A DNA stretch of 64,000 bases, taken from contig CAKMJV010000033.1 in NCBI GenBank assembly GCA_927417275.1, positions 33,573 to 97,572 of the forward strand. The letters run 5' to 3'. Origin of the DNA: an uncultured Clostridia bacterium (GTDB lineage Bacteria > Bacillota > Clostridia > Peptostreptococcales > Acidaminobacteraceae). A program made the translations under genes and the position numbers. Of this stretch, positions 44,749 to 53,722 are shown piece after piece. The notes beneath the pieces were generated by a model. That model was not told the DNA's origin, did no database searches, and saw only the letters and a list, made by a program, of their open reading frames with translations. Numbering within the stretch: the stretch's first letter is position 1; every line of letters begins with the position of its first letter.

Positions 44749-46158
44749 ATGTATAATGTCGTAGTTGATCAATCTCCAATATTAGATTTGGCTATTTGCT
44801 ATCACAAAAATTCAAAAGCAATTGAAGCAATCGCCATAAACAATCATAAACGACCGAGGCTGTTAAATAATATTTATTGCGGCAAGTTGGTTACAGTTTC
44901 TAATGGCATGGAAGGCGCTTTTGTAGATATCGGATTGAGTGAAAATGCATTTATTCAAAGAAATGATTTGCTTAGAGCTTTTGGTATAAAACCTTCTCAA
45001 GTAGTAGGAGAATCCTTAAGTAAACTCGTAAAATGTGGTCAAATGATTCTTGTTCAAGTTGAAAAAGAACCTTATCAACTAAAGGGTGCTCAAGTGACGA
45101 CTGATATTGCCATGGCAGGTCAATATGTGGTTTTTATGCCGTATATGAAAGGTGTTAAATACTCAAGAAAAGCTACTGGCGATTATGAGATCCATGCACT
45201 TGAAAATGAACTCAAAAAACATCTGGATCAGCATGGTGTGATTATAAGAAGTGCAGCGATTAATGATCATGTTGCATCACAACTTATAGTGGATGAAGCA
45301 AAATTGTTGTTAAAAAAATGGTCTATAATGGTTAATCAATCTAAACTGTTAAGTACTTCAAAATGTTTATATTTTGAACAAACTTTTGAAGATTTAATTA
45401 AAGCGTGGTGCAGATCATATGAGGTTTCAGCGATCACATTAAAGGATATCGCGTTGAAAAGTAGTTTGATTGAGATTGGAATTGATAAGTCGCTTATTAA
45501 CATCGTGAAAACGAAAGGTGCTCTGTTTCAAGAAAAAGGGATTGATTTGGACGGATTTATTTCTATGACCGAATTTCAGTCTCCTGAGGGCGTGTCTGTT
45601 ACAATCAATGAACTCGAGGCATTTACAGTGATAGATGTTAATTCTGCGAAGTATAAAATGTCGGATTCAAAGAGAATAGAAGTGTTTAAAGTCAATGATA
45701 TTGCATCAAAAATCATTTTTAAATATCTGATGATTCAACAAGTTTCAGGCATCGTTCTTATCGACTTTATAGATATGACTGATGTTGAGCAACAGTCGTT
45801 TATCAGTCATCTATCGGTTGAAGGTTATAATAAAGGGAACAACATCTATATTGAAGGTTTTACGCGTCTTGGCTTATTAGAACTGACTAAGAAACGTGAA
45901 ATGCCTTCTATAAAAGATTTGCTCAGTTTCGATTTTCAACGTAAAGACCTATTGTATTGGACTTTGTATCAATTATATCTTGACTTAGAGCGATTAACTA
46001 TCCATACGAATACTAAGCAAGTCACTTTAGAACTTGAGACACCGCTTTATATTTATTTGATGCAAAACAGACACTTTGATGGTTTGGATCTAACGATAAA
46101 ATACAAGCATAATCAAGGACGTCAAAAAAGTTACAAAATACACACGGAGAAGCATTGA
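44749..46158 (+). CDS. rng: Ribonuclease G/E family endoribonuclease lacking the Zn-link
   Basis: This 469-residue RNA endonuclease has an S1-like RNA-binding segment (NIYCGKLVTVSNGMEGAFVDIGLSENAFI) and the DNase I-like catalytic part. The metal-binding acids are conserved: VIDVNS and IVLIDFIDM. The CPxC Zn-link that normally stabilises RNase E/G tetramers is absent: the sequence after the catalytic region reads MPSIKDLLSFDFQRKDLLYWT. The protein is short, without the RNase E scaffold tail. It lies 2 nt after the DUF2344 gene. A role in rRNA or mRNA processing next to rplU is likely. Confidence 0.88.
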   Translation: MYNVVVDQSPILDLAICYHKNSKAIEAIAINNHKRPRLLNNIYCGKLVTVSNGMEGAFVDIGLSENAFIQRNDLLRAFGIKPSQVVGESLSKLVKCGQMILVQVEKEPYQLKGAQVTTDIAMAGQYVVFMPYMKGVKYSRKATGDYEIHALENELKKHLDQHGVIIRSAAINDHVASQLIVDEAKLLLKKWSIMVNQSKLLSTSKCLYFEQTFEDLIKAWCRSYEVSAITLKDIALKSSLIEIGIDKSLINIVKTKGALFQEKGIDLDGFISMTEFQSPEGVSVTINELEAFTVIDVNSAKYKMSDSKRIEVFKVNDIASKIIFKYLMIQQVSGIVLIDFIDMTDVEQQSFISHLSVEGYNKGNNIYIEGFTRLGLLELTKKREMPSIKDLLSFDFQRKDLLYWTLYQLYLDLERLTIHTNTKQVTLELETPLYIYLMQNRHFDGLDLTIKYKHNQGRQKSYKIHTEKH

Positions 46159-46183
46159 CAGTTGGTGTGGTTTGTGATAATAT
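46155..46183 (+). promoter_or_regulatory. Promoter of the rplU-prp-rpmA operon
   Basis: Consensus TTGACA (46155-46160, overlapping the rng stop), a 17-nt spacer and TAATAT (46178-46183). It is one of the best sigma-A promoters in the window, as expected for ribosomal protein genes. Confidence 0.85.
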
Positions 46184-46187
46184 TTAT

Positions 46188-46262
46188 CGGGTAGCCGCAC
46201 GATAGTAGGTTTTAAAACATCAATCGAGTACCTACATTGGCGAGAAAGGATAGAGGAGGTGC
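46188..46262 (+). ncRNA. Ribosomal protein L21 leader (candidate)
   Basis: The transcribed leader of rplU contains a closed stem GTAGGT (46205-46210) / ACCTAC (46230-46235) flanked by conserved-looking single-stranded segments. Firmicutes carry an L21 leader at this place that represses the operon when ribosomal protein is in excess. The position and overall shape fit; I have not compared it with the family model. Confidence 0.6.
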
Positions 46263-46265
46263 GAT

Positions 46266-46574
46266 ATGTACGCAATTATTAAAACAGGTGGAAAGCAATA
46301 CACAGTATCACAAGGTGACGAAATCTTCATCGAAAAGTTAGATGTAAATGAAGGCGACACTGTAGATTTTACTTCTGTATTAGCTGTTTCTACTGAAGAT
46401 GGTTTACAATTAGGCGAAGCAATTGCTAACGCTAAAGTTACAGCTTCAGTTGTTAAGAATGGTAAATCACCAAAAGTAATTATTTTCAAGTATAAGTCTA
46501 AAAAAGACTATAGAAAAAAACAAGGTCACAGACAACCATACACAAAAGTTAAGATCGAGTCAATTAGTTTATAA
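46266..46574 (+). CDS. rplU: 50S ribosomal protein L21
   Basis: This 102-residue ribosomal protein binds 23S rRNA. The sequence is characteristic: [25 protein letters not shown] at the N-terminus and [26 protein letters not shown] at the C-terminus. GAGGAGG precedes the start. It opens the conserved rplU-prp-rpmA unit. Confidence 0.97.
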   Translation: MYAIIKTGGKQYTVSQGDEIFIEKLDVNEGDTVDFTSVLAVSTEDGLQLGEAIANAKVTASVVKNGKSPKVIIFKYKSKKDYRKKQGHRQPYTKVKIESISL

Positions 46575-46579
46575 TTGCC

Positions 46580-46930
46580 ATGATTAAAGTGGATATGGTT
46601 CTAAAAGAAGGACATTATATTTCGACTAAAATAACAGGACATGCATATTCGGCAGAACCTGGTAAAGATTTAATTTGCGCAGCCGTATCAGCACTTGCTC
46701 AGACGCTCGTAAATGCAGTAGAAGAAATTGGTGGGATTCACGAAAGAGATTTAGCGGTTACTATTGACCATGGTCTCTTAGAAATAAAGTTGAAAGATCA
46801 CGATACGAGTGATGTGATAGATATTATTTTTAGAACTTTTAGAATCGGAATAGAAGGTATAGAAAGTACGTATTCAAAATACGTTAGACTAAAGATTAAG
46901 GAGGTGCACAAAGATGTTAAGAACTTTTAA
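46580..46930 (+). CDS. prp: Ribosomal-processing cysteine protease Prp
   Basis: This 116-residue protease removes the N-terminal extension of ribosomal protein L27, an essential step in Firmicutes that carry the extension. The catalytic pair is visible: His20 or so in the [11 protein letters not shown] motif and the cysteine of [13 protein letters not shown], 12 residues later. It sits between rplU and rpmA, 5 nt after rplU, and overlaps rpmA by 17 nt. The L27 encoded next has the matching cleavage site, which supports the assignment. Confidence 0.94.
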   Translation: MIKVDMVLKEGHYISTKITGHAYSAEPGKDLICAAVSALAQTLVNAVEEIGGIHERDLAVTIDHGLLEIKLKDHDTSDVIDIIFRTFRIGIEGIESTYSKYVRLKIKEVHKDVKNF

Positions 46931-47195
46931 TTTACAGTTATTTGCGAGTAAAAAAGGTGTTGGTTCTTCTAAAAATGGTCGTGATTCAGCGTCTAAGAGA
47001 CTTGGCGTTAAAAGAGCGGATGGACAAACAGTTAGCGCAGGTAGTATCTTAATAAGACAAAGAGGCACTAAGGTTCATCCTGGTATTAACGTTGGCAGAG
47101 GTAACGATGATACGTTATTTGCTAAAGTTGATGGCGTTGTAAAATTTGAACGTAAAGGTAGAGATAAAAAACAAGTAAGCGTTTATGAAGCTTAG
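46914..47195 (+). CDS. rpmA: 50S ribosomal protein L27 with Prp-cleaved N-terminal extension
   Basis: This 93-residue ribosomal protein reaches the peptidyl-transferase centre with its N-terminus. It begins [19 protein letters not shown]; the NLQLFA segment is the recognition extension that Prp cuts before SKKG, exposing the functional N-terminus. The remainder ([37 protein letters not shown]) is standard. AAGGAGGTG lies in the end of prp. A terminator follows. Confidence 0.97.
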   Translation: MLRTFNLQLFASKKGVGSSKNGRDSASKRLGVKRADGQTVSAGSILIRQRGTKVHPGINVGRGNDDTLFAKVDGVVKFERKGRDKKQVSVYEA

Positions 47196-47198
47196 TCT

Positions 47199-47229
47199 AA
47201 ATGTCCATCATCTATGATGGACATTTTTA
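47199..47229 (+). terminator. Terminator of the rplU-prp-rpmA operon
   Basis: ATGTCCATCA / TGATGGACAT (47201-47210 with 47215-47224), 4-nt loop, then TTTTTATTT. Confidence 0.9.
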
Positions 47230-47276
47230 TTTAAAAGCATTATAGTGTATATGAGAGCACGTAAAAGAGGTGTGAA

Positions 47277-48554
47277 ATGTTTGTAGATGTAGCAAAAATA
47301 TCGATAAAAGCTGGCGATGGCGGTAGCGGTCGAGTGAGCTTTAGAAGAGAAAAGTATACGCCTGACGGCGGTCCAGATGGTGGCGATGGTGGTAGAGGTG
47401 GCAGTGTAATCGCTGTTGTTGATGAAAGCATGCGTACATTAATGGATTTTAGATATAAATCAAAATATAAAGCTGAGCCAGGCGAAGATGGTGGCAAAAA
47501 GAACATGAGCGGTAAGTCTGCAGAGGATTTGATCATCAAAGTACCTCAAGGAACGATTATTCGTGACGTTCAAACAGGTAAAGTCATCGCAGACTTAAAA
47601 ACTATCGGTCAACGCGTGATTTTGGCACAAGCGGGTCGTGGTGGTCGAGGCAATCAACATTTTGCTACACCTACAAGACAAGCACCGACATTTGCAGAAA
47701 AAGGGACATCTGGGGCAGAAAGAAATATATCCTTGGAACTAAAAATGCTTGCTGATGTGGGTTTGTTAGGTTATCCTAATGTTGGAAAATCTACATTTTT
47801 GGCAGCGACGACCAAAGCAAAACCCAAAATTGCAAACTACCACTTTACGACGTTACAACCTAATCTTGGCGTAGTTGAAGCGATTAAAGGCAAAAGTTTT
47901 GTGATTGCAGATATTCCAGGATTGATTGAAGGCGCTAAAGAGGGCATTGGTTTAGGACTGGATTTTTTAAGACATGTTGAAAGAACACGGGTTTTGATTC
48001 ATGTGGTTGATATATCTGGACTAGAAGGTCGTGATCCCTATGAAGATTTTTGTAAAATCAATATAGAAGTTTTTGGTTATAATCCGAAGCTTGCACAAAG
48101 AAAGCAAATTGTTGCAGCCAATAAAATGGACTTACTTTATGATCAAGAAGCATTTGTTACTTTTAAGGATAAACTTGAAAGCGAAGGATATGAAGTGTTT
48201 CCTATATCGGCTGCTACGGGAGAGGGTTTAGATGTCCTTTTAAATCGGGTTACATCATTATTAGATACAGTTGGAATTGAGGCACTTATAGATGAATCTG
48301 ATTATTATGTAGAGCCTATTGACACATCAAATGAAAAAGACATCAAGTACTTTATGGATGGAGACGTTTATTGTGTTGAAGGCGATTATATTGATCGATT
48401 GTTATATTCAACGAATTTAGAAGATATTGAATCATTGAGAAGATTCCAAAATGCACTAAAAGTTAGCGGTGTATTTGATACATTGAGAACGATGGGCATT
48501 GTAGATGGTGATACCGTTCGAATTTTTGAATTAGAATTTGAATTCTACGATTAG
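47277..48554 (+). CDS. obg: Ribosome-assembly GTPase ObgE/CgtA
   Basis: This 425-residue essential GTPase acts in 50S assembly and stress signalling. The glycine-rich Obg domain (about 1-158, GDGGSGRVSFRREKYTPDGGPDGGDGGRGG) is followed by the GTPase domain with G1 GYPNVGKST (near 165), G3 DIPGLIEGA and G4 NKMD, and by a C-terminal OCT domain (about 345-425). All nucleotide motifs are complete. AGAGGTG precedes the start. Confidence 0.96.
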   Translation: MFVDVAKISIKAGDGGSGRVSFRREKYTPDGGPDGGDGGRGGSVIAVVDESMRTLMDFRYKSKYKAEPGEDGGKKNMSGKSAEDLIIKVPQGTIIRDVQTGKVIADLKTIGQRVILAQAGRGGRGNQHFATPTRQAPTFAEKGTSGAERNISLELKMLADVGLLGYPNVGKSTFLAATTKAKPKIANYHFTTLQPNLGVVEAIKGKSFVIADIPGLIEGAKEGIGLGLDFLRHVERTRVLIHVVDISGLEGRDPYEDFCKINIEVFGYNPKLAQRKQIVAANKMDLLYDQEAFVTFKDKLESEGYEVFPISAATGEGLDVLLNRVTSLLDTVGIEALIDESDYYVEPIDTSNEKDIKYFMDGDVYCVEGDYIDRLLYSTNLEDIESLRRFQNALKVSGVFDTLRTMGIVDGDTVRIFELEFEFYD

Positions 48555-48562
48555 GAGATACT

Positions 48563-49096
48563 ATGTTAACGGGAAAACAGAGAAGTTATTTAAAGAGTTT
48601 AGCACACAATAAAAAACCGATGACGCAATTAGGCAAAGATGGCTTGACAGATGCGTTTGTCGATCAGATTAGCCTTCTATTAGATCAACATGAACTGATT
48701 AAAATTCATGTTCTTGACAACAGTATGCAATCCGCAGAAGCAGTTGCTATAGAAGTGTGCGAAATATTGAACGCTGAATACGTTCAGGTTATAGGAAATA
48801 AATTTACGATTTATAGACAATCTCGTACCAATCCCATGATTGAGATACCAGGTGCAGATAATACGAGAGTTATTATTAATAAGCAAAAAAAAGCAGCCAT
48901 TAAAAAACCTGCTGTCACTTTATCCAAAAGAGGCGGTAAGATTTCTAAACCGAATGCAGGTAAAAAATCGAAAGCAAAAGCGGTTGTAAAGGAACGTGAA
49001 GAGAAAGCGCTTCTTGAAGAAAAAGCAGCAAAAACAGCACGTTATTTAAGCGATCGAAGAAGTGCATTTAAGAAATCAAATAAAGAGGTCAATTAA
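48563..49096 (+). CDS. YhbY-type CRM-domain RNA-binding protein with basic tail
   Basis: Residues 1-95 form a YhbY/CRM domain (LTGKQRSYLKSLAHNKKPMTQLGKDGLTDAFV and the GNKFTIYR motif), which binds pre-50S particles or rRNA. The protein is 177 residues, about 80 longer than usual; the extra C-terminal part is Lys/Ala-rich, basic and probably disordered or coiled, ending SDRRSAFKKSNKEVN. It lies 8 nt after obg, which fits ribosome assembly. Confidence 0.9.
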   Translation: MLTGKQRSYLKSLAHNKKPMTQLGKDGLTDAFVDQISLLLDQHELIKIHVLDNSMQSAEAVAIEVCEILNAEYVQVIGNKFTIYRQSRTNPMIEIPGADNTRVIINKQKKAAIKKPAVTLSKRGGKISKPNAGKKSKAKAVVKEREEKALLEEKAAKTARYLSDRRSAFKKSNKEVN

Positions 49097-49100
49097 AGCG

Positions 49101-50300
49101 ATGGCTAATAATTCACAAGGTAAACGTATTGGCATAATGGGTGGGACTTTTGATCCCATCCATTATGGTCATTTAATGTTAGCTGAACAAATTCGAACGG
49201 GCTTTTTCTTAGATGAAATCGTATTTATACCTGTAGGACGTGCGCCGCATAAAGCATTGTCAGATACAGCGGATAAATTTCAACGTTATGAGATGACCAA
49301 ACTCGCCATTTCATCAAACCCTCATTTTTCAGTTTCTGATATAGAAATCATAAAAGAAGGCGTTACGTATACGATTGATACCATCAGAGAAATTAAAGAG
49401 AAACTTGGTCCCAATGATGCTTTGTATTTTATTACTGGCGCTGATGCTTTGCTACTCTTAGAATCATGGAAAGACTATAGCGAACTTATTAAAATGGTTT
49501 ATTTTATAGGTGCAACACGTCCTGGTATAAATAATGAAGCCTTAACTAAAAAAATTAATCATTTAGAAACGACATATGATGTTCATATAGAGTTGAGTTA
49601 TGTACCTGCACTCGCTATAAGCTCTACAGACATAAGAAATAGAATTGATCAGGAAAAAAGCATTAGATATTTATTACCCGAATCTGTTGAGCAATATATT
49701 TCAGATCATTTTTTGTATAAAAATCATCATATTGATTTCGAAAAAATGAATACTTATTTGAGCCGTACATTGAGTTCAAAGCGCTATAAACATAGTTTAG
49801 GAACTGCAATTACAGCTAGAAAACTAGCAAGGATACACAATTCGGACCCTGTTAAGGCAGAGTTTGCAGGATTATGTCATGACTTAGCAAAAGAGTTGAA
49901 AAAAGAAAAAATGTTAAAATATATTGAACAATTTTCGATTTATAAAGATCCGTGTATTTTGAAGCAACCCAATTTAGCACATGGAGAAGTCGCAGCAGGC
50001 CTTTTGGCGTTGCAATTTGATATTAGTGATGAAGAAATTCTGAACGCTGTTAAATGGCATACTTATGGTTGTGAAAACATGTCTACGCTTTCCAAAATTG
50101 TATACATGGCAGATATTATTGAACCCAGTAGAGACTTTGAATCCATAGATGAACTTAGACGTTTAGCATTTATAGATTTAGATGAAGCCATAATAACATT
50201 TAACGAAAATTGTGAAATATATATGAGACGTTCTGGTCAGGTCAAACACACTTACACAGATAAAATGTTGGCTTCAATTAGAAGCGAATCAAACCAATGA
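49101..50300 (+). CDS. nadD: Fused NadD (nicotinate-nucleotide adenylyltransferase) and YqeK HD phosphohydrolase
   Basis: This 399-residue protein joins two enzymes that are separate neighbours in Bacillus. Residues 1 to about 205 are NadD (IGIMGGTFDPIHYGHLMLAEQ nucleotide site, and SSTDIRNRI), which makes deamido-NAD. Residues about 210-399 are the YqeK HD domain (HSLGTAITARKLA, LCHDLAKELKKEKM, AHGEVAAGLLA, WHTYG), a hydrolase of diadenosine tetraphosphate in studied homologues. All HD ligands appear present. I start at ATG 49101 because the longer frame to 49062 overlaps the YhbY gene; AGAGG lies 12 nt upstream. Confidence 0.92.
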   Translation: MANNSQGKRIGIMGGTFDPIHYGHLMLAEQIRTGFFLDEIVFIPVGRAPHKALSDTADKFQRYEMTKLAISSNPHFSVSDIEIIKEGVTYTIDTIREIKEKLGPNDALYFITGADALLLLESWKDYSELIKMVYFIGATRPGINNEALTKKINHLETTYDVHIELSYVPALAISSTDIRNRIDQEKSIRYLLPESVEQYISDHFLYKNHHIDFEKMNTYLSRTLSSKRYKHSLGTAITARKLARIHNSDPVKAEFAGLCHDLAKELKKEKMLKYIEQFSIYKDPCILKQPNLAHGEVAAGLLALQFDISDEEILNAVKWHTYGCENMSTLSKIVYMADIIEPSRDFESIDELRRLAFIDLDEAIITFNENCEIYMRRSGQVKHTYTDKMLASIRSESNQ

Positions 50301-50308
50301 GGTATTAA

Positions 50309-50650
50309 ATGGATTTGTTTTTAGAATTAACAGAAAAAATATATCATGTACTTGATGGAAAAAAAGCAGTTAACATAGAAATCTTATCACTTAAAGGGAT
50401 TAGTTCGATTGCTGATTATTTTGTGATCGCAACAGCAACTTCAACCACACATATGCACGCACTCGTTGACTATGTTGAGGAAGCATTAGAAAAGTCGCAG
50501 TTGTTTGTGAAGCATAAAGAAGGTAAACCACTTGGTGGTTGGATGCTTCTAGATTATGGTGATATCGTGGTTCATGTCTTTAACCAAGAGATGAGAGATT
50601 ACTATGCATTGGAACGTATTTGGAATGATGCAAAAAAAATAAAATTTTAA
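50309..50650 (+). CDS. rsfS: Ribosomal silencing factor RsfS
   Basis: This 113-residue factor binds L14 on the 50S subunit and prevents subunit joining in starvation. Typical segments are DLKGISSIADYFVIATATSTTHMHAL (here LKGISS...) and the C-terminal PLGGWMLLDYGDIVVHVFNQEMRDYYALERIW. Position after nadD-yqeK is the conserved order nadD-yqeK-rsfS. ATGAGG precedes the start. No clear terminator follows. Confidence 0.95.
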   Translation: MDLFLELTEKIYHVLDGKKAVNIEILSLKGISSIADYFVIATATSTTHMHALVDYVEEALEKSQLFVKHKEGKPLGGWMLLDYGDIVVHVFNQEMRDYYALERIWNDAKKIKF

Positions 50651-50732
50651 CATCGATTCAACGTAAAAAAAGTTGAGTTTTTATTAATAATATAATACAA
50701 TATTTTTCATATAATATGGAAAGGAGCTCGAA

Positions 50733-51374
50733 ATGGAAAAAAAATTACACCCCTTACTAACAGCGGTTATTCCAGTGGCGAAAGGTGTTGCAGAAACTTT
50801 TGGTTCAAACTGTGAAGTGGTTATACACGATTTTTCTAATTTAGAAAATTCGATCGTGGAAATTTTTAATGGTCATGTTACAGGTAGAACCATAGAGACA
50901 AAAATGACAGATTCAATTCTAAAAAAAATTAACAAGCATCAAGAAGGTCACGATGTGTATAATTATACGGGTAAAAGCACTTTAGGTAGAGAATTAAAAT
51001 CTACAACGACGTTCTTGAAAGATGAGTCTAATACGATCATAGGTTGTATGTGTATTAATTTTGATATAACAGACATGTTAAGTGCTAGAAATGTTATGAA
51101 TGAACTTTGTAAAGTGGATGAAAAAGAAGTTGAAGTAATCGGCGAGATTAACAAAGTAAATGATGTTTTGTATGATATCGTAGAAGGTACCATTCATAAA
51201 TTTGGACGCCCTGTTATATACTTAACCAAAGATGAAAAAGTAAACATCGTTAAAGATTTAGAAGAAAAGGGTGTTTTCCTGATAAAAGGTGCAATTGATT
51301 ACGTTGCAAATTCATTGCAAGTATCAAGATATACAATTTATAACTACCTTGACGGTATACGTGAAGGCAAGTAA
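50733..51374 (+). CDS. YheO-like PAS-domain HTH transcriptional regulator
   Basis: This 213-residue putative regulator has an N-terminal YheO-type PAS domain (about 1-120: [35 protein letters not shown] and [13 protein letters not shown]) and a C-terminal helix-turn-helix ([36 protein letters not shown]). Such proteins are often encoded beside RidA or amino-acid enzyme genes, as here with 17 nt between them. The signal is unknown; a link to reactive enamine/imine or D-amino-acid metabolism is inferred from the neighbour. AAAGGAG precedes the start. Confidence 0.85.
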   Translation: MEKKLHPLLTAVIPVAKGVAETFGSNCEVVIHDFSNLENSIVEIFNGHVTGRTIETKMTDSILKKINKHQEGHDVYNYTGKSTLGRELKSTTTFLKDESNTIIGCMCINFDITDMLSARNVMNELCKVDEKEVEVIGEINKVNDVLYDIVEGTIHKFGRPVIYLTKDEKVNIVKDLEEKGVFLIKGAIDYVANSLQVSRYTIYNYLDGIREGK

Positions 51375-51391
51375 AATCGAGGAGGCATTAC

Positions 51392-51772
51392 ATGTTAAAA
51401 GTTATTTCTACTGAGAAAGCGCCAGCTGCTGTTGGACCTTACTCACAAGCGATTCAAGCAGGTCAGTTTATCTATGTTTCAGGTCAATTGCCATTAATTC
51501 CCGGCAAAGGCGAACTTGTAAAAGACGATATTAAAGCGGCGACGAGACAAGCACTTGAAAATGCTAAAGCGATTTTGGAGAGTGCAGGCGCTTCTTTTAA
51601 TGATGTGGTCAAAGTCACTGTATTACTCAATGACATCAAACAATTTGCAGATATGAACAGTGTTTATGCAGAGTATTTTACAGATCACAAACCTGCTAGA
51701 GCAGCATTTGAGGTAGCAAATTTACCCCTATATGCAGATGTTGAAATTGAGATGATTGCCTATAAAGCTTAA
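51392..51772 (+). CDS. ridA: RidA-family enamine/imine deaminase
   Basis: This 126-residue trimeric enzyme hydrolyses reactive enamine/imine intermediates such as 2-aminoacrylate, protecting PLP enzymes. The family sequence is complete: [29 protein letters not shown], the catalytic-site arginine in [14 protein letters not shown] and the final VEIEMIAYK with its glutamate. GAGGAGG precedes the start. It ends at a bidirectional terminator. Confidence 0.95.
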   Translation: MLKVISTEKAPAAVGPYSQAIQAGQFIYVSGQLPLIPGKGELVKDDIKAATRQALENAKAILESAGASFNDVVKVTVLLNDIKQFADMNSVYAEYFTDHKPARAAFEVANLPLYADVEIEMIAYKA

Positions 51773-51776
51773 ATTT

Positions 51777-51821
51777 AAAATCCCCATGGATTGACAACGA
51801 TGTCAACTATGGGGATTTTTT
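51777..51821. terminator. Bidirectional terminator between ridA and the dacF-type gene
   Basis: AAAATCCCCAT / ATGGGGATTTT with an inner hairpin TTGACA-ACGA-TGTCAA. The T tract on the plus strand and the A tract upstream allow it to stop both convergent transcripts. Confidence 0.88.
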
Positions 51822-53152
51822 TAGTTTGTAATAGAAATTCTTTTTTTTCGTTTGATCTTTTGTACTTTTATATAAGTCATGATGGAACGCCATAATAATA
51901 AAGCAACGACGAGTCTAACAAATACGTTAATAAACCAAGCCCTTGAAAACAATTTTGCTTGCTGAGGCATTAAAAAGCGAGTGACTTCAGTTACTAAGTC
52001 TTCTCCTGCAAAATCTTCTTGTGAGACCAGAGGTGTTGAAACTAAGAGTTGGTCACCAGAGTAGTAAGATAATGTGCCTAAAACTTCTCCTTTTTTAATC
52101 GGTAAATCAATCGAAGTATTAAAAACTATTTTTTTCTCTAAGGCGTCTATGCTTTGGTTTTCTGGTAAATCGACGACAAGTCTTGATTCTATAACTGTTG
52201 GAATCTGTGTTTTTCTCTTGTTATTAAGGCTGATGGTCTCAATGACTTCAAATGATTCATTTAAGACATGAGATTGCGTACCAAACATACCTAAGTCTAG
52301 TAACAGCCTGGAATCCTGATACATATCATTTCCAATAGATTTTAAAACCACAGAGATATATGACTTATCATCAATCGTTGCAGAACCGACAAAGCAATTT
52401 TGTGCCGCTTCTGTATAACCGCGCTTAACCCCAGTTACATAGGGGTAAGAAATGGGAACTTTTTTATCTCTTACCGTTATTAATAAATTAGACCCCGCCA
52501 TACCTTCAAAAAAACTGTTGGTACTGTTCAAATAACGCGTATCTTTTTTTATGTTCGTAGGTGGAATCTCATATCTGCGCGTAGCGACGATGGTTTTAAA
52601 TATTTCATTTTGCATGGCATATTTTGTTATCATGGCTAAATCGTAGGCCGTGGATAAATGATCGTCGTTGGGCAAACCATGTGGATTTTCAAAGTTAGAA
52701 TTAATGGCACCTAATGCTGCAGCACGTGTATTCATGACATCTTTAAATGCTTCTATCGAACCACTATGATGTATCGCCAATGCCTCTGCAACATCGTTTG
52801 CACTGGCAATTATAAGTGCATAAACGAGTTGTTCTACAGTCAAAGTTTCTCCTGGTTCTAAAGCGATGGAACTGCCGCCTGCAAAAGGTGAGCGCTCATC
52901 AACGATCACAGTTTCATTAAGGGGTAAGTCTTCTAAAATAATAATCGCTGTGAGTATTTTTGTGGTTGATGCAGGATAGTACGGAGAATGTGCATTTTTA
53001 TCAAAAAGGACTTGGCCCGATTCTTGATTGATTAATACGGCACCTTCTCCCTTGATGTCTGTGGGTTTAACCTCATATTCAGAAGCAAATGTAGGTACTG
53101 TATAAATTAAAAGGATGGTTATAAATAGCGTCGTTAGTTTTTTTAATGTCAT
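51821..53152 (-). CDS. DacF-type D-alanyl-D-alanine carboxypeptidase with altered KTG motif
   Basis: This 443-residue exported penicillin-binding protein should trim peptidoglycan stem peptides. A signal peptide (about 4-23) precedes the S11 peptidase domain with SxxK at STTK (Ser62, Lys65) and SAN (117-119). The third motif, normally KTG, reads KRG (243-245, codons 52418-52426) within VTGVKRGYTEAAQ. A beta-rich C-terminal domain and a C-terminal membrane anchor with a basic tail follow. KTG-to-KRG could alter substrate or beta-lactam binding. GGAGG precedes the start. It is transcribed alone, divergent from the ComEA-like gene. Confidence 0.88.
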   Translation of the reverse strand: MTLKKLTTLFITILLIYTVPTFASEYEVKPTDIKGEGAVLINQESGQVLFDKNAHSPYYPASTTKILTAIIILEDLPLNETVIVDERSPFAGGSSIALEPGETLTVEQLVYALIIASANDVAEALAIHHSGSIEAFKDVMNTRAAALGAINSNFENPHGLPNDDHLSTAYDLAMITKYAMQNEIFKTIVATRRYEIPPTNIKKDTRYLNSTNSFFEGMAGSNLLITVRDKKVPISYPYVTGVKRGYTEAAQNCFVGSATIDDKSYISVVLKSIGNDMYQDSRLLLDLGMFGTQSHVLNESFEVIETISLNNKRKTQIPTVIESRLVVDLPENQSIDALEKKIVFNTSIDLPIKKGEVLGTLSYYSGDQLLVSTPLVSQEDFAGEDLVTEVTRFLMPQQAKLFSRAWFINVFVRLVVALLLWRSIMTYIKVQKIKRKKRISITN

Positions 53153-53258
53153 GTAAGCCTCCTTATGTATATTGTCTATTATAATTTATATTCAGTCTTT
53201 TTTAAATAATTATTGTATGATAAACTGTATATACATATTATGGAATAAAAGGGGTATT

Positions 53259-53675
53259 ATGAAACTAGACAAATCAAAACAAGTTATCATAACCATTGTG
53301 GTGTTATGTCTAATTTTGACAGTGAGGTTAAGAAGCGTAGAAGTTAATGTACAAGCGTTTAATGATAACACACAGACGACTGAAAATGAAACCAATTTAC
53401 CTGAAACGATTATACCAGAAGCGACGGTTAGTGAAGTGACACCCGAAAATCGGAGCGTCTATAGTGCGGGTTTAGATTGTACGTTCACGCTTGATGCTTT
53501 CAATCAACTTGACGTTGAGACACTTATAACTTTTAAGGGCATAGGAATCGTCACCGCCGAGGCCATTATTAATGATCGTAAATTAAATGGGCCATTGGAG
53601 CATTTTGATGACTTAAAACGCATTAAGGGCATCGGCGATAAAAAACTTGAGAACATCTTATGTGATTTACCGTGA
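53259..53675 (+). CDS. ComEA-like helix-hairpin-helix protein
   Basis: This 138-residue protein has an N-terminal membrane helix (about 8-24), a Thr/Glu/Pro-rich spacer and a C-terminal double helix-hairpin-helix (LDVETLITFKGIGIVTAEAIINDRKLNGPLEHFDDLKRIKGIGDKKLENI). This is the layout of ComEA, the exported DNA receptor of natural competence, though the spacer is shorter and the usual SLBB-type domain is missing. No other competence genes are in view. I start at ATG 53259, with AAAAGGGG upstream; the longer frame lacks a site. Confidence 0.78.
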   Translation: MKLDKSKQVIITIVVLCLILTVRLRSVEVNVQAFNDNTQTTENETNLPETIIPEATVSEVTPENRSVYSAGLDCTFTLDAFNQLDVETLITFKGIGIVTAEAIINDRKLNGPLEHFDDLKRIKGIGDKKLENILCDLP

Positions 53676-53722
53676 ACTTATGCTGAAACCTTGATATAAT
53701 AGGTTAAAAAGGAGGTGGCATC

